Shown here: one piece after another, positions 1 through 10,436 of the stretch
How the letters are laid out: each line of letters opens with the position of its first letter
Position numbering within the stretch: the first letter of the stretch is position 1
NCBI GenBank assembly: GCA_951812925.1
Contig: OX638372.1
Span: forward strand, 72,247,407 to 72,311,406
Direction of reading: 5' to 3'
Length of the DNA stretch: 64,000 nt
Source: Calliopum simillimum
Taxonomy: Eukaryota; Arthropoda; Insecta; Diptera; Lauxaniidae
Translations under genes and position numbers: made by a program
Notes under the pieces: model-generated
The model's input: the letters and a program-made list of their open reading frames with translations, nothing else
Told to the model about the DNA's origin: nothing
Databases searched by the model: none

Positions 1-76
1 AAAATTTTGAACGGTGCTAGAGCCCTTAGTTTAGATTGAATAAAGAATTTTTTGTTTTTATTCCATTCCTCTGACA

Positions 77-431
77 TTGAAATTAGCTTGTGCTCTACGC
101 TTTTTCGCTGACGGCTCCTATCAAAATTGTGTTGGAAATGACTTTGAGTTGGGCTTTGCTCAAACAACGGTTTCAGCAGTTTTAAAAGAAATTTCAAAAA
201 TATTTGAGCGCCACTTGCCCCGAGTAACATGGAAATGACAGAAGACGAGAAGCAAGAGGCAAGAAATTTTTTTTTTTTTTTAAGAAAATCTGTATTTCCT
301 GGATTCATTGGATGTTTTGATGGAACTCATATTGGCATCGTTGCATCGGTTGAGTTGAAGCATCAATATTAAAACAGAAAAGGCTTTTACAGCCTAAATG
401 CAATGATTGTATGTGGAATCTGCAAAAAGTC
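77..431 (+). pseudogene. PIF/Harbinger (HARBI1-like) transposase fragment
   Basis: The translation shows LRFFADGSYQ near the start, then FPGFIGCFDGTHI (the DGTH block with the first catalytic Asp) and RKGFYSLNAMIVCG, all typical of Harbinger DDE transposases. It is broken by a stop after VTWK, a frame change at the T tract near 268-281, and a TAA near 369. The second and third acidic residues are not present because the homology ends near 431. The left part probably continues outside the window. The family is clear; the exact ends are not. Confidence 0.85.
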
Positions 432-890
432 TATAAGTATTCCCTAATTTTTTTATAATGCAGGTTTGTGATCACAATATGGTGATAAGAAAAGTTGATG
501 GTAGATTTTCAAACTAATAAACATGGATTTAATTTAAACAAACATCAATTTTTTATATGAAAGATTTCCCCAGTTTCCTGTTGGTTATTTCTGAATTTGT
601 GACTTGGTAACCTTGATTCTAGATATTTCAAACTTCAAGATTGACATTTTAGCTTCAAATTCTGAATTGGTAGCCTTGGCGTTTGGCGAATCGAATATTC
701 GTGAACCAAGAATGATAAAAGAAAGATTGCGACATCAGGCTCATGAAATTTGATTTGTTCTTCACTGACGTCATCTTAAACGCGTTCCTATTGGTTGAAA
801 TTTTGAGCAGCTAAAACTATAAAATTATGTGAAGAGCACAACAGTGGAACAAATTGATTTATATCTGTACACTATTTGATAGTACGTACA
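432..890. other. No gene seen
   Basis: AT-rich sequence after the transposase fragment. No sustained reading frame, terminal repeat or RNA fold was recognised. Confidence 0.6.
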
Positions 891-1148
891 GGGGCCCTAT
901 TCTCTAACTTGCTATCTCCTATTCTCCATCGCCAAAACTCTAAAAATTCGAATTTGGAGATTGTAAGCTAAATTCCGATTCTCGTTGCTAGCAATCTCTA
1001 AATTTGTAGCTTATTTTTAGAGATTCAATGCGCCATCTAGTTTTCAATTTCAAATTTTTTTCGACTCTAGCGTAAAAAATATGTGTTAAAATTTTACTGA
1101 AAAATAATTTTAATTAAACAATATGCTATTGAAATAAATGTACTATAG

Positions 1149-1202
1149 TAGCACAGTGGTTAGAGCATCGCCAAAAAACAACAAGGTCTCAAGTTCGACA
1201 CC
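1149..1202 (+). other. tRNA-like A box and B box
   Basis: TAGCACAGTGGT at 1149-1160 matches the pol III A-box consensus and AAGTTCGACACC at 1191-1202 is a near match to the B box, about 30 bases apart. No full cloverleaf is evident, so this is not called a tRNA gene. Confidence 0.45.
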
Positions 1203-1742
1203 GCAACATAAAATTTTTTTTTATATTTTTACTATGTGTAATCAGTAAAAAATACTGGGATTTTCCATAAATTTTTACGGTTTAGTTTGTCCGTGTGAGA
1301 AGTTCAACAAATATTTCGGCCGATACATCGAAGGATTAGACACCTGTCGCTGTCTTCTCATTTTTTCTGAAAGCCTTTCTCGATTCGATCTTTATAAGAT
1401 AAGATTCCATGTCATAAATGAATTCATATACGTTTGTTGTACTTTACGAATAAAATGTTAGTTTAAGCACAAAACTACAATATAATACAAAAACGCTTTA
1501 TTAACCTTGTGGAATAGCCTTTGTAGGAATTCATAAAATAAAATGTACTACCTGGGAGTGGCGGGTGCAACATTTGTAAGCATTGTTGTTTGACGTTATA
1601 TTCCTTAGCTAAAAAATTTCTAAAACTTTCACAAAGATAAGGAATGCAATACATAATAGCGGGAAAAAATAAACTTAAACATATTTCATGAATATTTGTA
1701 TTAAAAAAAAAAAACTTCACAAATAATTATCTTGCCCGCTGT

Positions 1743-1798
1743 GAGATTCGAACCTTGAACATTTAGCTTGAAAAACAAAAATACAACCACTAGGCTAT
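1743..1798 (-). other. tRNA-like A box and B box
   Basis: On the minus strand TAGCCTAGTGGT (1798-1787) matches the A box and GGTTCGAATCTC (1754-1743) the B box, with tRNA-like spacing. It lies inside the Harbinger-related element. Acceptor-stem pairing is poor. Confidence 0.5.
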
Positions 1799-2308
1799 TC
1801 CATTTATTTTTTATAATGAAATATAAATGTATTATATTCAAATGATTCAATGCGCCATCTAATTTTCAATTTCAAATTTTTTCGACTCTAGCGTAAAAAA
1901 TTTGTATTAAAATTTTAGCTGAGTTTTCTCCAAAAGTGTTTATTTTTTTATTCTCTAAAACTCGTATGCCAAAAATTTGAAGTAAACAATCTAATTTTTG
2001 GAGAAAGCTATTTTGAAGAAACAAATATTTGCTAAACAATCTTAAAGGTAAGTAAATAGGTAGTTATGTTGCAAAAATTATTTATTTTTTATACTCTAAT
2101 TTTTTACATAGAAAGCAACACAAAAAGTACCACAATAAAGCAAAAAACCGCTCTTGTTGAATATATAGAGGAAAACATAGATTTCAATCTTATTTTTGAA
2201 CTACCATTTACATTTTTATGTATGTACATGCAGATTTGTAAGTGATTCTGGAGAAAATCTTGGCCCACAGAGCGTTGACAACTGAATATAAGCTTCTGTT
2301 AAAGGAAA

Positions 2309-2527
2309 TTATAAAAGTTGTAATGATAGCATACCATAAGAAAAAAACCTCAACGCTATTAACAACCGCAGCCTCTTTGGGAAGCCACTAATTCTTTGCT
2401 TATTTGTCAAACGTGGACATACTTCTTCTTTCAAATTTGAGCAAAGAGATTTTGGTAATCTGAGAAATTCAACAAATATTTCGGCCGATACATCGAAAGG
2501 ATCAGACGCCTGTTGCTGCCTTTTCAT
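2309..2527 (-). pseudogene. Harbinger transposase N-terminal fragment
   Basis: The 72-residue reading frame contains FLRLPKSLCSNLKEEVCPRL and then LRLLIALRFFSYG, the start of a HARBI1-type transposase just before the usual LRFFATGSYQ block. The catalytic region is absent. It lies in the middle of the 891-3161 inverted-repeat element, reverse to its numbering, and probably records its autonomous ancestor. Confidence 0.65.
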
Positions 2528-2866
2528 TTTTTTTTTTTTTTTTTTGAAAGCTTTCCTTGATTTGTAAGATAAGATTCTATATCATGAATTAATTCATATA
2601 TCTTTGTTATACTTAACGAATAAAATGTTGGTTTAAGCACAATACTACATATGATATAAAAATGCTTTATTAACCTTTTCGAATAGCCTTTCTAGGAATA
2701 AAGCACGATAAAATTGTTGTTTGACGTTATTTCCTTAGCTAAAAACTTTTTAAAAATTTTACAAAGATAAAGAATGCAATACATAATAGCGGGAAAAAAT
2801 AAACTTAAACACATTTCATGAATATTTGTATTAAAAAAAAAAAATAACAATTATCTTGCCCGCGAT

Positions 2867-2921
2867 GAGAATCGAACCTTGGACATTTAGCTTGAAAAAC
2901 AAAAATATAACCCCTAGGCTA
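2867..2921 (-). other. tRNA-like A box and B box, second copy
   Basis: Duplicate of the 1743-1798 block: TAGCCTAGGGG on the minus strand and GGTTCGATTCTC about 35 bases further. It arose with the internal direct repeat. Confidence 0.45.
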
Positions 2922-3430
2922 TTCTCTTTATTTTTTCATTATGAAATAAAAAAGTATAATATTCAAATACTCTGGCGGCAAAAAATTTAAATAAAAAATT
3001 TTCGGTTTGTGTCTAAATATTGAAGAAAATATTTTAGCTAGGCAAGTTGAAATACAGAATCGCATTTATGCTTAATCTCTAAAAAATTTTCGTTTCAAAA
3101 TTTTTAGCATTTAGGAGATGGAGATGGAGAATAAGCTAAGCAAGTTAGAGAATAGGGCCCCAGGATGTGACTTTTTTATTTTGTTTTTATTATCGCGTGT
3201 AACTTCGCAAGGGAATTTACAATGATGCAAGAGACGATGATTAAGGAAACTTATTAGATACTTTTTATATTAAAGTAAATTTATTTTGGATACATTTTTA
3301 CCCTTTATGGTATTTTTAATAAGCACATTATTATCGGTTCATCCTATTCACACAATGACGTTATTCTTAGAGTATCTAGAGTGTATGACTGATATGAGTT
3401 GCATGTCACCCATTTTAAATTATTCTATTA

Positions 3431-3640
3431 TTATTTCAAAGTTTTCAATTTTGATGTGAAAGGAACATTTTGTGTCCTGTTTAGTCTGCTTCTTTCGAAA
3501 AAGGCATTCCAGCTCTTAATTTTATTTTTTTCAGAACCTTTTATGCCAAGCAAACACAGAGGTATATAGGGAGAGTTCATAAACCTCTTGATCAGTATCA
3601 CTTCCTGAGTCGATGTAGTCATGTCCGTCCGTATGTTGAA
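3431..3640 (-). repeat. Degenerate copy of the CATGGCTATATCGACTC module
   Basis: The minus strand holds a decayed copy of the module found at about 10.38, 35.48, 46.04 and 47.17 kb, here reading CATGACTACATCGACTCAGG. It yields a short frame beginning MTTSTQEV that I regard as non-coding. The rest of 3162-3810 shows nothing recognisable. Confidence 0.5.
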
Positions 3641-3810
3641 ATTATTTCACTGGAAAACGAATCAAGATAATTCAGTGAAACTTAATACTTTGCCAGCATT
3701 GCAAAATTGAGCTCGGGTGATTGAAAACAAAAATATTAAGATAATTAGCAAAATCTGTTAACGGACATAAAAAATGAAAATATTATTTAAGAGCATTCCA
3801 TACGAAAAGA

Positions 3811-3989
3811 GCACGTGGTAGACCCAAAACCAACTCGAAGAGGTCGCTGGAAAAGGAAATCCAAGAATCGGGAAAGTCGTGGCAAGAGATTAAAGTCATC
3901 GCAAGGGATCGTGACAAACGGAGAGATTTCATATTGGCCCTATGCTCCTTCTAGGAGTTGAAGGAGAATACATACATACATACATACGA
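3811..3989 (+). mobile_element. 3' end of a LINE (RTE-like), 5'-truncated
   Basis: Encodes the C-terminal tail of a non-LTR reverse transcriptase (GRPKTNSKRSLEKEIQESG, then WQEIKVIARD) and ends in the tail CTTCTAGGAGTTGAAGGAG plus (TACA)n. The same family recurs at 20896-21388, 35830-37724 and 61138-61534. Short-repeat 3' tails rather than poly(A) suggest an RTE-type LINE, by inference. Confidence 0.75.
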
Positions 3990-5300
3990 AAATGCAACAA
4001 GAATACATATTCAAATAATAAAAATAATAACATAGGTTTGTTTTTATTATTACTTTTATTGCATGTACAAAAAAAAATTCTTATTTAATATTTAGCTTTA
4101 GCGCCGACAAGTCATTAAATTAAAGTACATAATAGATAGATAATTAATTTAATAGTTACTTTAAAATTTTATTTGTATCAGTAAATCAGAACCGATTCAA
4201 GACTTTGAAATAAGAGGTTTTTAACATACATTTTAAAGAGAGTTCTGAAAAAAACATAGTAAGCTCGAAAAGCCCTCTTATGTTTAATTTTCCAAAACAT
4301 GTGGAGTAAGACAGGTAATGCAACCAAAGTTCACACAGAACGAATGAATAGTCGGTCCAAGCTCTGAATAAAAACTGGGTATATTCTGACTGTAAAGCAC
4401 TGCACCTCTTACACTTGCGTAAGGTTCGAAATTAACCACAAAATGTATCCCGAAATATGTATCTTCTTTTTTGTGGCTGTCCTGGTTTCGACTGCCCACT
4501 GTACACTTCATTTCACACAAAATGTTTTTTAAGTTTTTCTTTGTTTTACACTTCTTAGGCACTTTTCTGAGTTATCAATATGTTTAAATAATTTTTTTTC
4601 ACTGAAAGTACGTTACTAAAGTCTTCTAAAACCGCTTAAAACTCGTCAAAACCGTTTTACAAAAAAATATAAAATTTAAGATTTTCAAATTATTTTGACA
4701 CAGGCTCTCTCAAAATATTCAATGTAGAGTTGCCACAACTCAAAATATTAATACTTTTTCTTTAAGATTATTGAAAAGCCGATAATGTTTTTATATTTTT
4801 AGCATAAATCGGCACATTAAACATTTATTTATAAATGATTAAAAATATTTAGGCACAATATATTAAGATATATAATGAATTCCAGTTTTTGGTAATACAA
4901 AAAGAAACATACAAAGGAATAAAAATTAATTTTTACTATAGGGCATTCGTTGGCAACCTTGGAAGTTCAACACTGACGTCATTTTACTCTTCAACCTACG
5001 GATGGCGCAATCTGTATTTTATCATTCTTGTTCGTGAACCATCTTACGGAAATGCAGCCGACTCTGCAAATCAGTCGAGTAGGCAAACTTAAGAAAATTA
5101 AATGGTTATTATGTCTTATAATTTCTAGGTTTCACTTCTATTTTTTATTTGTGTATGCAATTTTGTGGATTAAAGACATGAAATATGCAATTTTTTTTAC
5201 ATTCGCGTGATTTCAGCTGTGCTACCACTCTTGCCGATTCATTTCGTTTTTTTTGACGAATCTTGCCGACTCGCGGTCGCTGCTAAGGCCCTCAATTAGT
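3990..5300. other. No supported gene; one weak reading frame
   Basis: AT-rich intronic sequence. A 92-residue minus-strand frame (4284-4562) contains CEMKCTVGSRNQDSHKKED, which faintly resembles the start of a THAP zinc finger, but the Cys/His pattern is incomplete and no splice context supports it. Nothing else is recognised. Confidence 0.4.
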
Positions 5301-5379
5301 TTTTGCTCTGATCTTGCACTAACTATTAAAAGTTTTTGTGCGAAATTTTGGTTTCATTGCCCCAAAGAACGCTTGCAAT

Positions 5380-5745
5380 ACAGAAGTACGTAAATTTTGG
5401 TGTTAAGGGATATACTCAGTTTTATCTTAGAGCTCGCACTAGGCGTGCTTAGTGTTTGAGTGATATTCGGAGCGATTATCTCAAAAAACGCTTTCAGTAT
5501 AGTATTTTGGAATTTTTGCTTGCATGGGAGGTGCCGCGCCGTGTTGTCCAAATTCTTCTAGTTTTTTTTATCAAAGCTTGCATTTATTGTTGTTAGTGTT
5601 TGAGTGAAATTTGCTTGGATTATTTCAAATAACGCTTCCAGTGTAACATTTTGAAACTTTTGCTTATATGGTAGAGGCCACGGCTTCTGGTCCTGTTTTC
5701 TTCCTGTCTTGTTTTTGCTCAGAGCTTGTACTTACTATCATTATT
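5380..5745 (+). repeat. Left part of a 142-bp-type repeat element, split by the LTR element
   Basis: Diverged units of the repeat seen at 34.5-35.2 kb, with the recurring text GCTTATATGG, GGTGCCACG and TTGTTTTTGCTCAGAGCTTG. The sequence stops at about 5745, where the LTR element begins, and resumes at about 10165. Confidence 0.65.
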
Positions 5746-5842
5746 AAGGTAAATTAAAAGTGGTACACATTGAAAGACTAACGCCATATGGAGGCGACAG
5801 TGAATCTCTTGTTCGGGACGAACAAGTTTAAAAGGAGGGCAG
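5746..5842 (+). pseudogene. Orphan 3' pol tail and polypurine tract upstream of the 5' LTR
   Basis: This stretch is almost identical to 9590-9687, the end of the integrase reading frame plus AAAAGGAGGGCAG, yet it lies outside the 5' LTR. It implies a former longer array (pol-LTR-gag-int-LTR) from which the left part was deleted, or an LTR-LTR recombination product. Confidence 0.85.
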
Positions 5843-6658
5843 TGTGACGAAAAGTAAGAACACATGAAAAGAAACTTCACGAAAATACTCGACTGTTCGA
5901 GACGTCAATAAAACCAGTGACGTTTCGAAATTACTTGACAGTGATGACAAGTTTTGTCAAGAAACTATTAGCCGAAGGAATCAACGAGATGTTGCCAGAT
6001 GTTTCGCTAATGCAATTCCAGAACGTTCATCCGGGTATAAAAGGAGCTGTCCATGAGAGTTGCAACACAAGATATTGTTTAGTTTTAAGTATAAAAACAA
6101 ATAATGAAAGAAAGATATTGTTTAGTTTTAAGTATAAAAACAAATAATGAAATTTCCTTTTTTTAAATTTTTTCGGAAAAAATTAACTCAATGTTAACAA
6201 TGTATTTTATAATTTATGTTATGTAGTAGAATAAGATATGTATTACTTTTACAAATTTATAAACCTAATTAAGAAACTCTTAGATAAATACGTGTGTATG
6301 TTAAGAAAGAATGTATGTAATGTAATGTAGTATTAAGACAAAATGTATTTCAAAGTAATTAAATAAATGGCAATATATAGTTGCAACACAGTTGATTTTA
6401 AGCAATACTAGTGAAAATGTTGTACACACAGTGCCAGTGAAAGTAAATAAAGTAATATTAGATTTTGAATGTAATAAAAAGTGAAATAAACAATTGTACC
6501 GTGTGAAAATAAACATTTGTAATTTAAATAAACCATTTTATAGCTAAATAAAATGTGTGTTTTTGATTGCTACACAATCCAGTGATCGAACTCAGGAAAC
6601 GTTTTCTGTACAGTAAGAGATTGAAATTATCGTCATAGAGACAAGAAATTTCGTAACA
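5843..6658 (+). repeat. 5' LTR (816 bp, enlarged)
   Basis: Matches the 3' LTR except for two indels: a 321-bp insertion at 6070-6390 and about 11 bases (GTTTTCTGTAC) near 6600. A TATA-like GGTATAAAAGGAGC at about 6034 probably marks the promoter. Confidence 0.9.
6070..6390. repeat. Insertion in the 5' LTR bounded by a 12-bp repeat
   Basis: Absent from the 3' LTR. It is bounded by direct repeats of AGTTGCAACACA (6058-6069 and 6379-6390) and begins with a tandem duplication of a roughly 40-bp unit containing ATTGTTTAGTTTTAAGTATA. No terminal inverted repeat is seen. Confidence 0.75.
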
Positions 6659-6660
6659 AT

Positions 6661-6678
6661 TGGTGTCAGAAGTGGGAT
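6661..6678 (+). promoter_or_regulatory. Primer-binding site, tRNA-Leu type
   Basis: TGGTGTCAGAAGTGGG lies two bases after the 5' LTR. It complements a tRNA 3' end of the CUGACACCA type, as in tRNA-Leu, which I recall as the primer class of mdg3/blastopia-like gypsy elements. Confidence 0.75.
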
Positions 6679-6718
6679 TGTGTAAGAAGAATTTGCAATC
6701 AATAAAAAAAATAATAAA

Positions 6719-7081
6719 ATGGTTAAGTTTGAAGATCTAATCATTGGCCAACTTAAAAGCGAGTTGGAAAAGCGGAATTTAAAAACGTCTGGCAGAAAGG
6801 TGGAACTGCAGCAGCGATTGCGAAGTGCTTTTGAAGAAGAGGGTGTGAATATTGATGAGTTTGACTTTGCACATAGTTCAACAGAAGAGACATCGAAAGG
6901 AGAGGAAGCTTCTGGACCGGCGGCAAGTGGTGAAGTTGTGGATATGTCAAAGTTCGAGCAAATGTTAATGGCGATGACGCAGACAATAAACAAAAATATC
7001 CAGGCGGTTCGGGAAGAAACAAGTCAAAATGCACTGAAGATTGATCAGAAGTTAAGCCAGAACGCGCTGCAGATGAAATAA
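6719..7081 (+). pseudogene. gag N-terminal part with SAP domain
   Basis: 120 residues. Positions about 4-42 (LIIGQLKSELEKRNLKTSG, then ELQQRL) match the SAP helix-turn-helix DNA-binding motif, known at the N-terminus of some insect gypsy Gags. A coiled-coil-like Gln/Asn-rich tail follows. The frame ends at TAA 7079-7081; the sequence near 7082-7106 repeats 6994-7018 (ATATCCAGGCGGTTCGGGAA), so a tandem duplication with frame loss separates it from the capsid part. Confidence 0.75.
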
Positions 7082-7214
7082 AATATCCAGGCGGTTCGGG
7101 AAGAAATTGACCAGAGCTTAAGTCAGAACGCGAAGCAGATGCACACAATGAATCAAAATATGGAGGCTGGTTCGTACGGATGATGAAAAAATAGTAAGTG
7201 GCCTCGATGTAAAA

Positions 7215-8321
7215 GTGACTGAGTTACGAGATGACGTTGAATCTTTCAAGGAAAAATTTGAAAATAATCTTGAAAATGATAATAAAAGGATTCAACAGTT
7301 GGAAATAAGCGAACCAGCAACTCAAGTGATAAGAGAAAACAGCGCAGTGAGGCTTAAGGCACCCACATACGATGGAATAACGCCATTCAGTGTTTTCAAG
7401 CTCCAATTCGAAACAACTTCCACTCATAACCTTTGGGATAACGATAGCGCAGCAGCGGCGCTTATCGTCGCATTAAAAGGCGCAGCTGCAGAAGTATTGC
7501 AAACGGTTCCAGTGGCGGAGCAGACAAATTACAAGGCCGTGATGGATGCCTTGCAGCGAAAATATGGCAGTGACCACATGAAACACATTCACAGATTGGA
7601 GTTGAAAAGTCGTATCCAGAAACCTAGTGAGTCCTTGCAGGAGTATGCTGCGGATATTGAACGATTGGCACACCTTTCCTATCCTGACGAGTTAAGTGTC
7701 GTAGCTGAAAAATTCAAAATAGAGGTGTATATTGACGGCATACGGGAGACAAAACGCGAAACAATGAGGAGCTCGAAGGCAACATTTAATGAAACAGTAA
7801 CGGTTGCCCTCACTCAAGAGACGATTGCATTGACATGCCGCCCAACATTGAAAACTCGTCGGATGGAGGTGGAGGCTGAAAATAAAAATTAATCGTTTGC
7901 CAGCAGTAGCTTCAGTGGAAAATGCTGTAATTGTGGTAAGCAGGGACACATGGCACGTGACTGCCGATCACGTTGCAAACGAGCTGCATCACGTTCACCA
8001 AGAAGAAAAATTGAAAATAAGGTGAACAATGGCGAAAATGGTAACGATCGCAGTCATGAGTATGATCGAGAACGCAAGCAACGTCAAAAAGAAAGAGAAC
8101 GAGAGCATGATCGTATACGTCAGAGGGAGATTCTTTCTTATAAAAAAATACGTGAGGAAAGAGAACGAAAGCGCTTAAAAGAAAAAGAACGCGAGCTTCA
8201 CGAAGAAGAAAGACGCCGTCGTGAGATTCGTGAACGTCAACGACTAAAGGAACAACGTCTAGCTGAAGAACGTAAAAAACTGGCTCTGGAAAGAGAGCGA
8301 CGAGAAAGCTGCAACAATTGA
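7215..8321 (+). pseudogene. gag capsid, zinc knuckle and Arg/Glu-rich tail
   Basis: The first 226 codons give a retrotransposon capsid (LKAPTYDGITPFSVFKLQF, later IQKPSESLQEYAADIERLA). One in-frame TAA at 7890-7892 interrupts it. The same frame continues with a CCHC knuckle, CCNCGKQGHMARDC, and then about 115 residues almost purely Arg, Glu and Lys (RERKRLKEKERELHEEERR and similar), ending at TGA 8319-8321. This charged region is not a normal part of such elements and lies where protease and RT should follow. It resembles RE-rich regions of host RNA-binding proteins; an origin by transduction is inferred. Confidence 0.75.
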
Positions 8322-9679
8322 TGTGCGCCGTTTGAACGTTTTGCCTGAAGAAAAGTGGACAAATGAAGAGATACAACGGGACCAGCGCAGTGATACAGAT
8401 TTGGCAACTATAATTAAGTTTAAGGAGCTGGGTAGGAAACCGGCGTGGCAAGAAATCTCAAGTGAAAGCCAAATCTGTAAAGCATACTGGGCGCAATGGC
8501 AAAGTTTGGAGTTGCATGATGGTTGCCTATATCGAAGCTGGGAAAGCGAGGATGGTAAAATTCGCTCAAAACTGCTGGTTATTCCAAAGGCAAAATTTAA
8601 GGAAATCATGGAGGATTATCACAATGGATCGAGTGGTGGACATCTGGGTATAACAAAAACCACAGAGAAAACAAAGAAACGGTTCTACTGGGTAGGATGC
8701 CAAGAAACAGTTGCTGACTGGATCCGGCGTTGTGATCAATGTGCGATTGCTAAAGGACCAAGGCGACGAACTCGAGGGAAAATGCATCAGTATAACGTTG
8801 GAGCTCCATTTGAGAGGATAGCCATGGATATAGCTGGACCTTTTCCAATCAGCAATGCAGAAAATAAATACATCCTTGTGGTAATTGATTACTTCAGTAA
8901 GTGGCCAGAAGTATATCCCATTCCCAATCAAGAAGCAAAAACAGTGGCAGACATTTTCATCAAAAATTGGATTTGTCGATATGGAGCTCCACTTGAGTTG
9001 CATTCCGACCAAGGACGAAATTTTGAGTCGGCACTTTTTAAGGAGGTTTGTGACATGCTTGGAATACAGAAGACACGCACCACAGCATTGCATCCTCAGT
9101 CCGATGGCATGGTCGAAAGGTTCAACCGTACTCTAGAAGAGCATCTAAAAAAGGTTGTCGACAAAGGACAAAAAGATTGGAATGAGCGTTTACCAATGTT
9201 TCTAATGGCTTAGCGTTCGCCGATACACGATACCACTACAGTCACGCCAGCAAAAGCCATTTTTGGTACGGACTTAAGGCTTCCAGCAGATTTGAAGTAC
9301 GGAGTAAGCGTTGTCTCAGAAACGACCCATGCTGACGATTACATGTCGCGATAAAGAGAAGAACTGGCTGATATACACGAGCTTATCAGGAGACTTACTC
9401 AATTGACTAGCGACAAGATGAAAGCTCGATGTGATCTGCGAGCAAATACTGAAGGGTTCAAAGAAGGTCAATTAGTGCTGCTACACAACCCACAACGAAA
9501 ACGAGACTTGTCCCCTAAATTACAGACTCACTGGGAGGGTCACAAGGATAAACGATGTTGTGTATCGAATCCAAAAATACCCCGGTAACAAAGGTAAATT
9601 AAAAGTGGTACACATTGAAAGACTAACGCCATATGGAGGCGACAGTGAATTTCTTGTTCGGGACGAACAAGTTTAAAAG
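8284..9679 (+). pseudogene. Integrase region of pol
   Basis: Frame +1 relative to gag, open from before 8323. It has the H2C2 zinc-binding region (GGHLGITKT and CDQCAIAKG) and the catalytic core with Asp in MDIAGPFP, Asp in HSDQGRNF and Glu in DGMVERFNRT. Stops occur at 9211 and about 9352 and a frame slip near 9545. The C-terminal region resumes as VVYRIQKYPGNKGK up to the polypurine tract. No RT motif (YxDD) or RNase H is found upstream, so the deletion joint lies near 8284-8320. Confidence 0.9.
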
Positions 9680-9687
9680 GAGGGCAG
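9675..9687 (+). other. Polypurine tract
   Basis: AAAAGGAGGGCAG immediately precedes the 3' LTR, as expected for plus-strand priming. Confidence 0.75.
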
Positions 9688-10164
9688 TGTGACGAAAAGT
9701 AAGAACACATGAAAAGAAACTTCACGAAAATACTCGACAGTTCGAGACGTCAATAAAACCAGTGACGTCACGAAAGTACTTGACAGCGATGACAAGTTTT
9801 GTCAAGAAACTATTAGCCGAAGGAATCAACGAGATGTTGCCAGATGTTTCGCTAATGCAATTTCAGAACGTTCATCCGGGTATAAAAGGAGCTGTTCATG
9901 AGAGTTGCAACACAGTTGATTTTAAGCAATACTAGTTTGTACACACAGTGCCAGTGAAAGTAAATAAAGTAATATTAGATTTTGAATGTAATAAATAGTG
10001 AAATAAACAATTGTACCGTGTGAAAATAAACATTTGTAATTTAAGTAAACCATTTTATAACTAAATAAAGTGTGTGTTTTTGAATGCTACACAATCCAGT
10101 GATCGAACTCAGGAAACAGTAAGAGATTGAAATTATCGTCATAGAGACAAGAAATTTCGTAACA
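9688..10164 (+). repeat. 3' LTR (477 bp)
   Basis: Starts TGTGACGAAAAG and ends TTTCGTAACA. Probably closer to the ancestral LTR length than the enlarged 5' copy. Confidence 0.9.
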
Positions 10165-10434
10165 ATATGTATTTTATTTTGCTTGCGTTATCCCAAATAA
10201 TGATCGTAATATGGCGTTTTGAATATATACTTTGTATGAGCGGTAGGCGTGTCCTTTGACCGGTTAAGCTCATTTTCAGCTAACTTTGACGACGGAGACA
10301 GTGTGCCAAATTTGTTTGAATTATCTTGCTCAGTTCTTCCCTGAAATGTATTTCCATGCACAGACACCCAGCCAGCCGACGGACATGGCTATATCGACTC
10401 AAGAGATAACGCTGATCAAGAATATATAAGGGGT
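10165..10434 (+). repeat. Right part of the 142-bp-type element with the CATGGCTATATCGACTC module
   Basis: Resumes the repeat split at 5745: GTATGAGCGGTAGGCGTG, then CAGCCAGCCGACGGACATGG and CTGATCAAGAATATATAA. The usual last section (ACCCTGGGTGTAGGGTAT) is replaced by the foldback that starts at about 10437. Confidence 0.75.
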
Positions 10435-10436
10435 AA

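Larger units (their letters stand above)
1021..2945. repeat. Internal direct duplications inside the 891-3161 element
   Basis: The block beginning GATTCAATGCGCCATCTA at about 1022 recurs at about 1846. The block containing ATTTCGGCCGATACATCGAA at about 1312 recurs at about 2478 and stays similar through the tRNA-like boxes. The element has been partly duplicated in tandem, or a sibling copy inserted into it. Confidence 0.75.
891..3161. mobile_element. 2.27-kb inverted-repeat element, Harbinger-related
   Basis: The left end reads GGGGCCCTATTCTCTAACTT and the right end is its reverse complement with small changes (GAGAATAGGGCCCC). Inside are a reverse-strand fragment of a Harbinger N-terminus, three tRNA-like box pairs and a large internal direct repeat. 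GGG-type ends and a Harbinger relic fit the PIF/Harbinger superfamily, but no clear 3-bp target duplication is visible, so the assignment is inferred. Confidence 0.7.
5843..10164 (+). mobile_element. Ty3/gypsy LTR retrotransposon, mdg3-like, internally deleted
   Basis: Two LTRs (5843-6658 and 9688-10164) start TGTGACGAAAAG and end in AACA. A primer-binding site follows the first and a polypurine tract precedes the second. Between them are gag with SAP, capsid and zinc-knuckle regions, a charged region, and an integrase. Protease, reverse transcriptase and RNase H are missing, so this copy could not move by itself. It sits within a 142-bp-type repeat element. Confidence 0.92.

Noticed and set aside
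8323..9213. Domesticated integrase host gene
   Set aside because: It lies between paired LTRs with primer site and polypurine tract and has downstream stops, so it is simply part of the retroelement.
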